This document shows positions 26,176 through 33,043 of a stretch of DNA of 34,013 nucleotides, in pieces. This stretch comes from Leptolyngbya sp. BC1307 (GTDB lineage Bacteria; Cyanobacteriota; Cyanobacteriia; Phormidesmidales; Phormidesmidaceae). A program made the translations under genes and the position numbers. The notes beneath the pieces were generated by a model. The model saw only the letters and a program-made list of their open reading frames with translations. It ran no database searches and was not told the DNA's origin. The DNA is taken from contig NZ_NRTA01000040.1 of assembly GCF_002286735.1 (NCBI RefSeq), forward strand, positions 1-34,013, in the 5' to 3' direction. How positions within the stretch are numbered: position 1 is the first letter of the stretch; the number at the start of each line of letters is the position of its first letter.

Positions 26176-27437
26176 AGATTTCAGCAGGTGTAGATGGGGC
26201 GGTTGGGCAAGGCTTTAGACTGGCTTTTTGGAGGCGCTCCTAAAGCTCTTTGGGTACTTGGTGTTTTGCGTGAAACTGCTCTGTATTACACACTTTCAAG
26301 AAATGCTGCGGTTCTCCGGACGATAGTGCTGTTTGGCGATCGCTCAATAGTTCTGCTCAATAGTTTGTCCCAACGGTTCGTTAGGTAGGTTTGCACGCTG
26401 ACAAGCTCAAATCCGCCACATTTCTTAAACGCTTGCCTGAACTTCACAGAAAAATTACAAGATCTCACAGACAAAAGCTTGACAAGTGCAAGGCAATAGG
26501 AATCTCGCCTGATCTCCTTCTCAATGAGGCGAACGGGCCATATAGCCTGACTGTGCAATGGAGAGCTTCCAAAGTAATGACAGTCAATCTGGCCAGTGGC
26601 GGCTCACGTTAAGAAAGCTTTCTGTATCACGGTGATTTAAATGACTTGTACCGAGTTTTTTGGGATCTTAGATCAGCGATGATCGTGAACTTTTTATGAA
26701 GTTGAGTGAAACCACGGATTTTGCACTTGCACATACGGAGGGAACTGTGCAACTGTAAGCAACGTGAGCTGCATGAACTTGATGCAGCGGCTCAAAGCAT
26801 CTATCTCTAGTTGGAAAGCTAAGACAAAAGACGATTCAGCAAAGCATCAATCTAGTGCTATCTACCGACGCATTTCTACCTTATCTACCGTTTTTCGCAG
26901 TTATTCTTACAGTCGGCTGATGGGTTTAATCAGCTGATCATCACTAAGCATCTAAAGGCACTGTTAATTAGAAAGTTAATTAGAAAGCCCTTGCTAAAGC
27001 TCTGAACGCCAGAGAGCTAGCTCAGTCTTGCACAGTCTTAAGACCGTGCGACTTAAGACCGTGCGACTTAATGTTGTTTCAACAAAAGCATTAGCGGCGT
27101 AAGTTCACTTCCTATCTATCTTCCTTCGAGGAGACGAGAGATTGGTTGCGGTTGTTGGTTGGCTGTTGATTATTAGAGACGCTGGTTAGCCGGGCTGCTC
27201 TTTTTTGCATTTTATTGATGATCGCGCTGACCTATTTGGCTTGGCTTGGTCGGTAGACTCGTTTGTACATCGATTTTCAAGGAATTTTGCGTTTAGTTTT
27301 CCTTGGGTTGGTGATGCTTCAGGGTTGTAAGTTCTGTCTGAGAGACTTTTAGAGACTTTGCTGACAGGCGATATTAAAGATTTTTCAGGGTTCATCGTAA
27401 GCAGTCCATGTTCAAAGACTATGCAGACTTTTAACCC
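26176..27437. other. 1.26-kb non-coding stretch between divergent EPS genes
   Basis: No frame here has a credible product; several 60-90-codon frames have no motif and conflicting strands. It contains a 12-bp tandem repeat gttaattagaaa x2 (26963-26986), a 15-bp tandem repeat cttaagaccgtgcga x2 plus a partial third copy (27037-27071), and perfect palindromes AGAAAGCTTTCT (26612-26623) and ATCAGCTGAT near 26930. It must hold promoters of both polysaccharide operons and may carry a small RNA or long leader; none is recognised. Confidence 0.5.
27037..27071. repeat. 15-bp tandem repeat upstream of wecG-like gene
   Basis: cttaagaccgtgcga at 27037-27051 and 27052-27066, then cttaa of a third copy. 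It lies about 370 bp upstream of the glycosyltransferase start and could be a protein-binding array or simple slippage. Confidence 0.8.
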
Positions 27438-28289
27438 ATGTTTTATTTCAATAGCTCAGAGTCCGGGCAGTTTACTGGGCAGTTTAAAAGTTCCCTGCCC
27501 ACTCAGAATGTGACGGGTTTTCCGATCTCAGCTTTGTCTTTTGACAATCAGGTGAGTGTGATTATGCAGTGGGCGATCGCGCGTTCGAGTCGTGTGGTTT
27601 GTGTCTCTAATGTGCATATGCTGATGGAAGGGCACTGGCAGCGTGAGTTTGCCAGAGTGCTAGTCAATGCTGACCTGCTGACGCCAGATGGGATGCCGCT
27701 GGCCTGGATGACGGGTCTGATGAAAGGGCAACCGCAAGATCGGGTGGCGGGGATGGAGCTGATGTTGGCGCTATGTAAGCAAGCGCAGGAGTCAGGCGTC
27801 AGTGTCTTTTGCTTAGGGTCTACGCCTGAGACGCTGGAGACGATTCGTCAGAAGCTGGCGAAAGATTTTCCTGAGTTGCAAGTGGTGGGGATGGTATCGC
27901 CGCCGTTTCGGGCGCTGAGTGAAGAGGAGGATGCAGCGATCGCCCATCAGATTAATGAAAGTGGCGCAGGCTTGGTGTTTGTCTCTTTGGGTTGCCCAAA
28001 GCAGGAGCGCTGGATGGGTGAGCATCGGGGGCAGGTGCAGGCGGTGATGGTGGGCCTGGGCGGGGCTTTCTCGGTGTATGGGGGTGAGAAGAAGTGGGCT
28101 CCGGTGTGGGTGAGAAAGTATGGGCTGGAGTGGTGCTACCGGCTGAAGCAAGAGCCGGGGCGGCTGTGGAAGCGCTATGCAAGTACGATTCCGCCGTTTT
28201 TGTGGCTGGCGTTTAAGCAGGTGGTGAAGATGCGGCTGGGGATGAATCCTGATCTGTCTTTGCGGCAGCAGTGGGTGAGGAATAGTTAA
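27438..28289 (+). CDS. WecG/TagA/CpsF-family glycosyltransferase
   Basis: 283 residues of glycosyltransferase family 26. Hallmarks: CVSNVHMLMEG, the catalytic-region TPDGMPLAW (Asp84), GVSVFCLGSTPETLE, and VFVSLGCPKQERWM with GGAFSVYGGEKKWAPVWVRKYGLEWCYRL. It transfers a UDP-activated amino-sugar such as ManNAc to a lipid-linked acceptor in capsule or exopolysaccharide assembly. It faces the Wza/Wzc operon, which suggests a shared pathway. Its TAA overlaps the stop codon of the convergent MNT gene inside the same TTAA tetramer (28286-28289). Confidence 0.92.
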   Translation: MFYFNSSESGQFTGQFKSSLPTQNVTGFPISALSFDNQVSVIMQWAIARSSRVVCVSNVHMLMEGHWQREFARVLVNADLLTPDGMPLAWMTGLMKGQPQDRVAGMELMLALCKQAQESGVSVFCLGSTPETLETIRQKLAKDFPELQVVGMVSPPFRALSEEEDAAIAHQINESGAGLVFVSLGCPKQERWMGEHRGQVQAVMVGLGGAFSVYGGEKKWAPVWVRKYGLEWCYRLKQEPGRLWKRYASTIPPFLWLAFKQVVKMRLGMNPDLSLRQQWVRNS

Positions 28290-28642
28290 GAATGCGCTGC
28301 TGTCTGCTTTATCCAACAAGTTTCTTCGACGAGCGTTTTGTAAAATCGAGGTTGCTGGGTAGGTAGCTGCTCCCATTCGTGAACTGTATATACCTGCGCT
28401 TCTACCGGGACGGGAATCGTACTAAAGTCCCAAAGATTGTAACGGTGATTAAATGGCAGGTTGCTTTCTGTGACGATGATGACGACATCTAGATCGCTAC
28501 CGACGCCAGCGTCATCGCGAGCATAGGAGCCGAAGTAGCCAGCAGACAGTACGGTAGATGCTGCGGTACCAGAAGCTGTGCCCAGTTGCCGGACCCATTG
28601 ACTGATGGCGGTGTGAACCTGGTGTCGGTTAGGCCATTTCAT
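28286..28642 (-). CDS. MNT-domain nucleotidyltransferase (antitoxin of HEPN-MNT)
   Basis: 118 residues from ATG 28642 (ATG 28672 would add ten and overlap the upstream gene by 44 nt; the shorter start gives 14 nt). The nucleotidyltransferase signature G-S-x10-D-x-D is exact (G38 S39 ... D50, D52) within GSYARDDAGVGSDLDVV. In known HEPN-MNT pairs the MNT enzyme AMPylates and silences the HEPN RNase. The overlap with the HEPN gene and shared strand fit that system. It stops in the shared TTAA with the WecG-like gene. Confidence 0.85.
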   Translation of the reverse strand: MKWPNRHQVHTAISQWVRQLGTASGTAASTVLSAGYFGSYARDDAGVGSDLDVVIIVTESNLPFNHRYNLWDFSTIPVPVEAQVYTVHEWEQLPTQQPRFYKTLVEETCWIKQTAAHS

Positions 28643-29024
28643 GATCGACGAATTCAACGATCTCACTGGCATATTTAATGGCCTCCTGGCTTTGCAATAT
28701 TCCGTAATGGTCGAAAGGGGAGCCTTCTGGATGGCTGTCTGGATATCGGGTGGGGATGTAAAAGTTGTCTAGCACCTTGGCTTTTTCAAGGAGTAAAGTA
28801 GGTATCTCTGGGGCTTGGTCTGGCGGTAGCTCGGTAAACAGGCGTGCTACTAAATGCCCCCAAGCTTCTTGTCCGAGTGCTAGATGTAGCGCTTTAACCG
28901 CTTTTTCGGCAGCTTGGTGTGCAGCAAAGCAAGCCCATTCGTATCGTTCGTCTGCCTGAGATGCTTGCGCCTGCTGTAAATCGCGTTTGGCCTGCCGCAA
29001 CCAATCTAGCGCTCGGTTTGGCAT
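28629..29024 (-). CDS. HEPN-domain protein (toxin of HEPN-MNT)
   Basis: 131 residues, mostly helical. The N-terminus WLRQAKRDLQQAQASQ and the AAHQAAEKAVKAL helix are the classic HEPN start. The RNase motif R-x4-6-H is present as R-Y-P-D-S-H (R93 to H98). It is a predicted metal-independent RNase that becomes toxic when not modified by its MNT partner. It is upstream of and overlaps the MNT gene by 14 nt, the standard operon order. Both genes look intact, making this the only complete toxin-antitoxin pair in the window. Confidence 0.85.
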   Translation of the reverse strand: MPNRALDWLRQAKRDLQQAQASQADERYEWACFAAHQAAEKAVKALHLALGQEAWGHLVARLFTELPPDQAPEIPTLLLEKAKVLDNFYIPTRYPDSHPEGSPFDHYGILQSQEAIKYASEIVEFVDHEMA

Positions 29025-29166
29025 GAGCCTGAACCTGTGGATGTTGGTATCTCTAGTTTAACTTGGCAGGCTGCGATAGCTTCTGTCACTTTGCTTACTC
29101 GCTAAGGCGGCTTGAGTAGAAGGCTGTTCGATACAATAGTGGGTGAGCGCTTATTTACTGAAGGCT

Positions 29167-29733
29167 ATGGTTGCTGATTCAATTCGCTGGACGGTAAGAG
29201 ATTTGGACGCGATGCCGAAGGCTGGCGGCTGGCGGCGTTACGAAATTATCGAGGGAGAATTGATCGTGACTCGTGCCCCGCATTTTCGGCATCAAAGAGC
29301 GGGTGGCCGTATTCACGTTGAATTAACGAATTGGTCTGACCGGACGGGGCTTGGTGAAGCTGTCGAAGCACCTGGCGTAATTTTCACTGAGGCGGATGCG
29401 GTGATTCCGGATGTGGTGTGGGCGAGCAATGAACGAATAGAGAAGGGGATGGATGAGGCCGGGCACTTCACAATTGCGCCGGAGCTGATAGTGGAGGTGC
29501 TTTCGGCAGGTGATGCGAATGAGCAAAGAGACCGGGAGACGAAGCTGGCGCTGTATTCACGGTATGGTGTGCCGGAATATTGGATTGTGAACTGGCGGCT
29601 GAAGACTATTGAGATTTATCGGCGGCAGTCAGCTCAGCTTCAGCTAGTGACGACGCTGCTGCCCGAAGATATGTTAACTTCGCCGATGCTGCCAGGGTTT
29701 AGCTGTGAGGTTGCGGCAATCTTTGATAAGTAG
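29167..29733 (+). CDS. Uma2-family (DUF820) PD-(D/E)XK nuclease-like protein
   Basis: 188 residues from ATG 29167 (a GTG at 29143 is an alternative, adding eight residues). The restriction-like core is visible: YEIIEGELIV, the PDVVW strand (Asp82), ELIVEVLS (Glu110), and the ETKLALYSRYGVPEYWIVN signature that defines Uma2. These proteins occur in many copies in cyanobacteria, often near mobile DNA; activity and target are not established. The 3' end runs to within 36 bp of the HNH remnant on the other strand. Confidence 0.88.
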   Translation: MVADSIRWTVRDLDAMPKAGGWRRYEIIEGELIVTRAPHFRHQRAGGRIHVELTNWSDRTGLGEAVEAPGVIFTEADAVIPDVVWASNERIEKGMDEAGHFTIAPELIVEVLSAGDANEQRDRETKLALYSRYGVPEYWIVNWRLKTIEIYRRQSAQLQLVTTLLPEDMLTSPMLPGFSCEVAAIFDK

Positions 29734-29768
29734 ATGAAGGATGTAGAAGCTGTTTCCCTGCAAGCCCT

Positions 29769-29855
29769 TCATTTTCTTTCAGGCGAGTGACAGTATTCGC
29801 ACAGGGCATTGGCTCGCCTGCGGACTCGCTGACGCAGGAGATCGTTGATGGTCAT
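29769..29855 (-). pseudogene. HNH endonuclease, truncated after CEYC (module copy 2)
   Basis: 28 codons from ATG 29855, overlapping the upstream stop by ATGA (29852-29855). The peptide fits L-R-[RQ]-x-V-x2-R-A-x3-C-E-Y-C (LRQRVRRRANALCEYC) and continues HSPER, a usual continuation of this HNH family, then K and TGA at 29769-29771. The rest of the gene is missing; the Uma2 gene end lies 36 bp further on. It cannot be functional. Confidence 0.75.
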
Positions 29856-30103
29856 GCTGGTGCAATCAGGCGGGCATTGAGGTGGGTGAAGAAGCGCTCT
29901 AGCTCATTGATACTGTCGAGTTTGTCTGCTTCTTCTGAAGATAAGGCATCCAGTTCGTTTTTTTTCAAAAGCTCTTCTAATTTGGCCTGAAGTGCTTCGG
30001 TAAACTTGAATAGCCAGAGTCCTTCAATTGGCTTGTAATCCTTAAATTGATGCTCCCGCAGCCACCGGATCAACGCACCAGGTGATTTTGGGATTTTGGA
30101 CAA
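29852..30103 (-). CDS. Antitoxin-like partner of HNH endonuclease (module copy 2)
   Basis: 83 residues as given, from a TTG at 30103; the frame contains no ATG, so the true start is uncertain and may have been lost. It shares the leucine/acid pattern of copy 1 over 44 residues without gaps (LQAKLEELLKKN, then ALSSEEA, then ELERFFTHLNARL). The stop overlaps the HNH ATG by 4 nt. Directly upstream lies a transposase remnant whose reading frame runs into the first codons, so the N-terminus may be chimeric. The function is inferred from position only. Confidence 0.6.
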   Translation of the reverse strand: MSKIPKSPGALIRWLREHQFKDYKPIEGLWLFKFTEALQAKLEELLKKNELDALSSEEADKLDSINELERFFTHLNARLIAPA

Positions 30104-30477
30104 AGTAGTTTAATCGCTCCATCTGGCTGCGAGCTTGGCAGTCCCGATGACTCAGATAGGGAAACCAATGGGCTCAGACAGGCACTTTGAGCCTGTAAAA
30201 TCGCAGCGACATTCTCACAGAAGACTGGGTGCATCCCGGTTGTGTAACCCTCACCCTAAATCCCTCTCCCTGAGGAGGGAGAGGGACTTTGAACTCCGGC
30301 TCTTTCCCCGAGGGAGGAGGAATTGGGGGATGAGGGGCCAAATTTGCAAAAGTGGGATGCACCCCACAGAAGACAGAAGACTTGTAGATGTCGTTGGTCT
30401 TGGGGACAAATCCATTGACTTAGTTAAGCTGGCAGTTGTTGAGCTTGCAGCTGACGATAAAGCTGGGGGACTGACAT
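30081..30477 (-). pseudogene. IS4-like transposase N-terminal remnant, interrupted by a MITE
   Basis: From ATG 30477 the frame reads MSVPQLYRQL, stops at 30424-30426, and continues in frame LSQWICPQDQRHLQVFC up to the inserted element. On the far side it resumes ENVAAILQAQSACLS; after a 1-nt shift it gives WFPYLSHRDCQARSQMERLN and YFVQNPKI. This order of blocks matches the N-terminus of cyanobacterial IS4/IS701-type transposases as I recall them. It carries a nonsense codon, a 139-bp insertion and a frameshift, and breaks off where the antitoxin-like gene begins. Confidence 0.6.
30226..30364. mobile_element. 139-bp MITE-like element with 11-bp terminal inverted repeats
   Basis: The ends gggtgcatccc (30227-30237) and gggatgcaccc (30354-30364) are exact inverted repeats. 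Directly outside lies the 10-bp direct repeat cacagaagac (30216-30225 and 30365-30374), the look of a target-site duplication. The interior holds C- and G-rich purine/pyrimidine tracts able to fold (ccctctccc ... gggagaggg around 30270-30290). There is no coding capacity. The insertion is in the transposase remnant: reading across it resumes that protein. A 7-bp tandem repeat (agaagac) follows the right copy. Confidence 0.8.
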
Positions 30478-30570
30478 CGGATTATTTCTTGTTTGGAAAC
30501 TTGAGCATCCCATGTCTTCCCCCGATTTGTCACCCTTGTCTCACCGGGAGATTCCCTATATATCGACTCT

Positions 30571-31332
30571 TCAGGACTGTTCTGCACCACTAAGCTCAGC
30601 AACTTCAGATTTGCGCTTCCGCAGCAGACCCAAACCCATGCCCACTAGACCGGGCAGCAGTGCCGGTGTCGGGATTGCATCTGCATTGACAGTTGCCATG
30701 TCAAACCGCCAGGAACCATCAGTAGCGTAGGTGCCACCAGTCCCCGCATAACCACTTGCGCCCGGAGCAAAAGCAGACACAATGCGGAATGTAAAGTTTG
30801 CGTTGTCGTTTACACCCAAAATACTAGAGAGATTAAACATATTGTTGTTAGACCAGGTATTGACGGAACCCACAACCTGTGAGCCAAAGTCTACAAAGTT
30901 TGTCCCATCTGATGAGTACTGAAACTGTGAGAACTTAGAGGAAGTGGCGCTAAAGTACTGGTCAAAATTGACCCGAACGTTTTGCTGCCCAACTGTAGAA
31001 ACCTTGAACTCAACACCAGCCGTCTTGTTTAGAGCAGTTGCAGCCGGATAGGTAGTTGTGTCGAGAGCAGAATCGTCGCCGACCCGTGGATCTGAAGACA
31101 TCCCGCCATCCTCAGCCGTAGCAAACGTACCTGTAGTCCCACCGATACGCATGACAGTGCCAGTTCCAATATTGGGGATCAGGGTGCCTGTTGCAGGATT
31201 AGCATCAGGGACAGGTGTGTTGAAGTTCCACTGAGTCAGCGTTGCAGCTTGAGCCGAACCTTGCAGCACTGCGATGCCTAAGGCGGCACCAGCAGCAATC
31301 ACGGCCACTTTGTTAGTTAAATGGAGAGTCAT
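30571..31332 (-). CDS. PEP-CTERM (PTPA-type) sorted secreted protein
   Basis: 253 residues. Signal peptide: VAVIAAGAALGIAVLQG with cleavage after AQA (~residue 29). The middle is Thr/Asn/Gly-rich and beta-strand-like, without cysteines. The C-terminal sorting signal is PTPALLPGLVGMGLGLLRKRK: a PTPA motif, a hydrophobic helix and a basic cluster, followed by a 12-residue tail. The cyanobacterial PTPA form replaces PEP. Such proteins are processed by an exosortase and often associated with exopolysaccharide, which fits the EPS genes 3-8 kb to the left. A strong AAGGA ribosome site lies 9 nt before the ATG. Confidence 0.85.
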   Translation of the reverse strand: MTLHLTNKVAVIAAGAALGIAVLQGSAQAATLTQWNFNTPVPDANPATGTLIPNIGTGTVMRIGGTTGTFATAEDGGMSSDPRVGDDSALDTTTYPAATALNKTAGVEFKVSTVGQQNVRVNFDQYFSATSSKFSQFQYSSDGTNFVDFGSQVVGSVNTWSNNNMFNLSSILGVNDNANFTFRIVSAFAPGASGYAGTGGTYATDGSWRFDMATVNADAIPTPALLPGLVGMGLGLLRKRKSEVAELSGAEQS

Positions 31333-31469
31333 GTAATTAATTCCTTAAGATGGTGAACGGTATGTGGTAGCGCTCCCTCATTACCGATCTAAAGGGTTTA
31401 GAGCTAACGATAACAGCGGTTTAGCCGCTATTACACTCTATGTACCCGGCATTGCTCACCCTAAATCAA

Positions 31470-31631
31470 CTAATCTTGACCAGTCAAAGCTATCAATATA
31501 ATTTGCAAGTGATTGTGTTCTATGTAACATTTACTATGAAGTTTTCGAGAAGAGATCTGATTTTCAGCGATATAGCGATCGCCACTTACACGATATCTGT
31601 AGCTGAATCTACAGTCGAGCAGTAGCTTCAT
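31470..31631 (-). pseudogene. PIN-domain toxin remnant (VapC-like)
   Basis: The ATG at 31631 overlaps the antitoxin remnant's stop by ATGA (31628-31631). The first residues MKLLLD and the downstream VSGD match the start of VapC/PIN toxins (MKxLLDT...FVSGD), including the first catalytic Asp. Between them the sequence is altered, and after about 26 codons nothing resembles PIN until a stop at 31470. I regard it as a decayed toxin gene; the evidence is short. Confidence 0.45.
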
Positions 31632-31819
31632 TCTTCACCCAACCAAAAGCTATCTGGCAGCGGATCGTTGAAGTCGTCACTCATGACAAAAGCACCGGGA
31701 TGCAGTCCGGGTTTTCGCTTAGAGGGCTGCTGGATGGGGGGCAATGGTTTATTTTCTTTGAACTGTAAAAAATCCAGAATTTCTGTATTAGTATCGCTAT
31801 AACCGTTATGTGCTGAGGG
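31628..31819 (-). pseudogene. Antitoxin C-terminus (Phd/DUF2281-like), 5' end lost
   Basis: The frame is open from a stop near 31821 and has no credible start. It contains EILDFLQFK, a linker, then KRKPGLHPGAFVMSDDFNDP and LPDSFWLGEE at the terminus. This last block is the characteristic end of many cyanobacterial antitoxins paired with PIN toxins. It is followed by an ATGA-overlapping PIN remnant. The missing N-terminus is replaced by the hairpin repeat at 31826-31882. Confidence 0.6.
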
Positions 31820-31825
31820 CTAAGT

Positions 31826-31882
31826 GGCTACGCCGTCGTACGTAGGCGTAGCCTTCTCTGCGAGTATGCATCCGACGACGGC
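31826..31882. repeat. Nested inverted repeat (REP-like hairpin)
   Basis: GGCTACGCC (31826-31834) pairs with GGCGTAGCC (31845-31853). The overlapping GCCGTCGT (31832-31839) pairs with ACGACGGC (31875-31882), giving two alternative hairpins. The motif resembles the dispersed GGCTACGCC-type repeats of filamentous cyanobacteria. It abuts the truncated antitoxin. Confidence 0.7.
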
Positions 31883-32155
31883 TATATAGCTTGGGCTTGA
31901 GGGTACCGTGCCCTTTCGTTTACTCCAGCAGGTTTCCTGCGTAATTATCAAGATTCTCTGTATCAGATAGTTGATGCTTTTGAATGGGGGCTGATACGCT
32001 GTCTTTTAGCGAGCGCACTTTTCGTAAGTTGCGGGTGATGCAATCGCTAAACTGCCTCGAAAAATTTAGCCGCTACCGGCATTGGCTGGCACCAACACCG
32101 ATAGCTCGCCCCTAACACTGCAATGACCAGTGAGAGAGGTTGTGGACATTTTCAC

Positions 32156-32196
32156 AGCCCCCCTGACTTCTGGCAAGTTGGGGGGGCTAAGTTTTT
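32156..32196 (+). terminator. Orphan Rho-independent terminator
   Basis: AGCCCCCC (32156-32163) pairs with GGGGGGCT (32181-32188) over a 17-nt loop, then GTTTTT (32191-32196). It is a strong plus-strand terminator, but no plus-strand gene lies upstream for more than 2 kb; the next gene begins 44 nt after it. It may end a small RNA or act as an attenuator for the 98-residue gene. The 31883-32155 stretch shows no gene. Confidence 0.65.
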
Positions 32197-32239
32197 CGTG
32201 GTTTTTCTAACCCATATCCTTTGAATACGTAGAGAAACC

Positions 32240-32536
32240 ATGAAAACCATGACTTTTGTGACCGGTCAACCGCTTGCGGCTGGCCAAGTTTCGCCCAATC
32301 TGAGTTCTGTGATGGCCTTGCCTGAGGGGGTGCCAGTGGGGAGTGGGGGGAGGCGATCGCTCCGTCACATTTTGCTGGGCCACCCTGAAGATGTGCGGCA
32401 GACGATCCATCTGCTGCACACCTTGCACTACGCAGAGACTGTGCTATGGAGCCCGATTATGACCGTAGAAGAAGCTATCACCATCACGACTGCCCAAGGT
32501 GAGGCGATGAGTCTGCTGCGGCGATGGGTTCATTAG
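32240..32536 (+). CDS. Conserved cyanobacterial hypothetical protein (98 residues)
   Basis: 98 residues from ATG 32240, with an AGAGAAA ribosome site 4 nt before. It has no signal peptide or membrane span. The middle segment RRSLRHILLGHPEDVRQTIH followed by LLHTLHYAETVLWS resembles a short protein common in cyanobacteria (RHLLLGxPxxVRxTIHxLHxLxYAEQxxWS...), and the C-terminus ends MSLLRRWVH. The function is unknown. It directly follows the orphan terminator and could be controlled by it. Confidence 0.7.
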   Translation: MKTMTFVTGQPLAAGQVSPNLSSVMALPEGVPVGSGGRRSLRHILLGHPEDVRQTIHLLHTLHYAETVLWSPIMTVEEAITITTAQGEAMSLLRRWVH

Positions 32537-32645
32537 GGTTATTGAGGGATGTGAGGTGAGATACAGTACCGTTTACCCGCTAGTGGCGAGGATTATTTGC
32601 ACTACGTTTATGAATGTAGGTATTTAGCGTAAGTAGTCTTGCGTT

Positions 32646-32743
32646 TTGGTGCCCCTTGGCAAGGGGCACCAACGGAGGGGTCTCGGTGTGTAGCGGACTC
32701 ATTGAGAACCCCTCCCTTACGGTTCCCCTTGGGAAGGAGAACC
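32646..32743. repeat. Three-hairpin interspersed repeat
   Basis: Hairpin A: TTGGTGCCCCTT (32646-32657) with AAGGGGCACCAA (32661-32672), a perfect 12-bp stem with a 3-nt loop. Stem B: GGAGGGGTCTC (32674-32684) with GAGAACCCCTCC (32704-32715), one bulge. Hairpin C: GGTTCCCCTT (32721-32730) with AAGGAGAACC (32734-32743), one mismatch. The three stems lie in a row and look like a dispersed cyanobacterial repeat or a structured RNA upstream of the relB-like gene. Confidence 0.75.
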
Positions 32744-32821
32744 AGCCCTGGAGGTTTTATTGTGTACTCATCCTGGGCTGACGCTACAATTGGGCCAGCG
32801 TTGAGTTTTGGCTTAGGAAAT

Positions 32822-33043
32822 ATGCAGTCTCTGCTAACCATCGAAATGTCTCAGATGAGCGTGGCCGAGCGTATACAGCTGGCTGAGGATCTTTGGAATA
32901 GCATTCTCTCAGGGCCTGAGGGTTTGCCGGTTACTGAGCTACAAAAGGAAGAGCTAGATCACCGGCTAGAAAGGCACAGCCAAAATCCTGAAGCTGGATC
33001 GAGCTGGGAGATTGTCAAAGAACGGCTCAATAATCAGCAATGA
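32822..33043 (+). CDS. Addiction-module antitoxin, RelB/TIGR02574-like
   Basis: 73 residues from ATG 32822; the frame continues upstream through the repeat but the family start is here. The sequence MSVAERIQLAEDLWNSIL with LPVTELQKEELDHRLERH, then PEAGSSWEIVKERL, is the standard layout of the short 'addiction module component' antitoxins (helix, helix, SWExVKxRL end). It neutralises a RelE/ParE RNase or gyrase toxin. The toxin ATG overlaps its stop by ATGA (33040-33043), but that toxin is cut off after a few residues, so the antitoxin is orphaned. Confidence 0.8.
   Translation: MQSLLTIEMSQMSVAERIQLAEDLWNSILSGPEGLPVTELQKEELDHRLERHSQNPEAGSSWEIVKERLNNQQ

Noticed and set aside
26194-26558. Overlapping 64- and 90-codon frames on opposite strands in the EPS intergenic stretch
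   Set aside because: No motif, mutually overlapping, and lacking start signals; treated as chance.
30135-30593. 152-codon plus-strand frame across the MITE
   Set aside because: It is the antisense of the transposase remnant, runs through the element, and has no protein-like features.
31440-31625. 61-codon plus-strand frame
   Set aside because: It lies opposite the PIN remnant and shows no recognisable motif.
31935-32085. Minus-strand 47-codon open stretch ending LSDTENLDNYAGNLLE
   Set aside because: No start codon in a sensible place other than GTG and no family match; not enough to call a gene or remnant.
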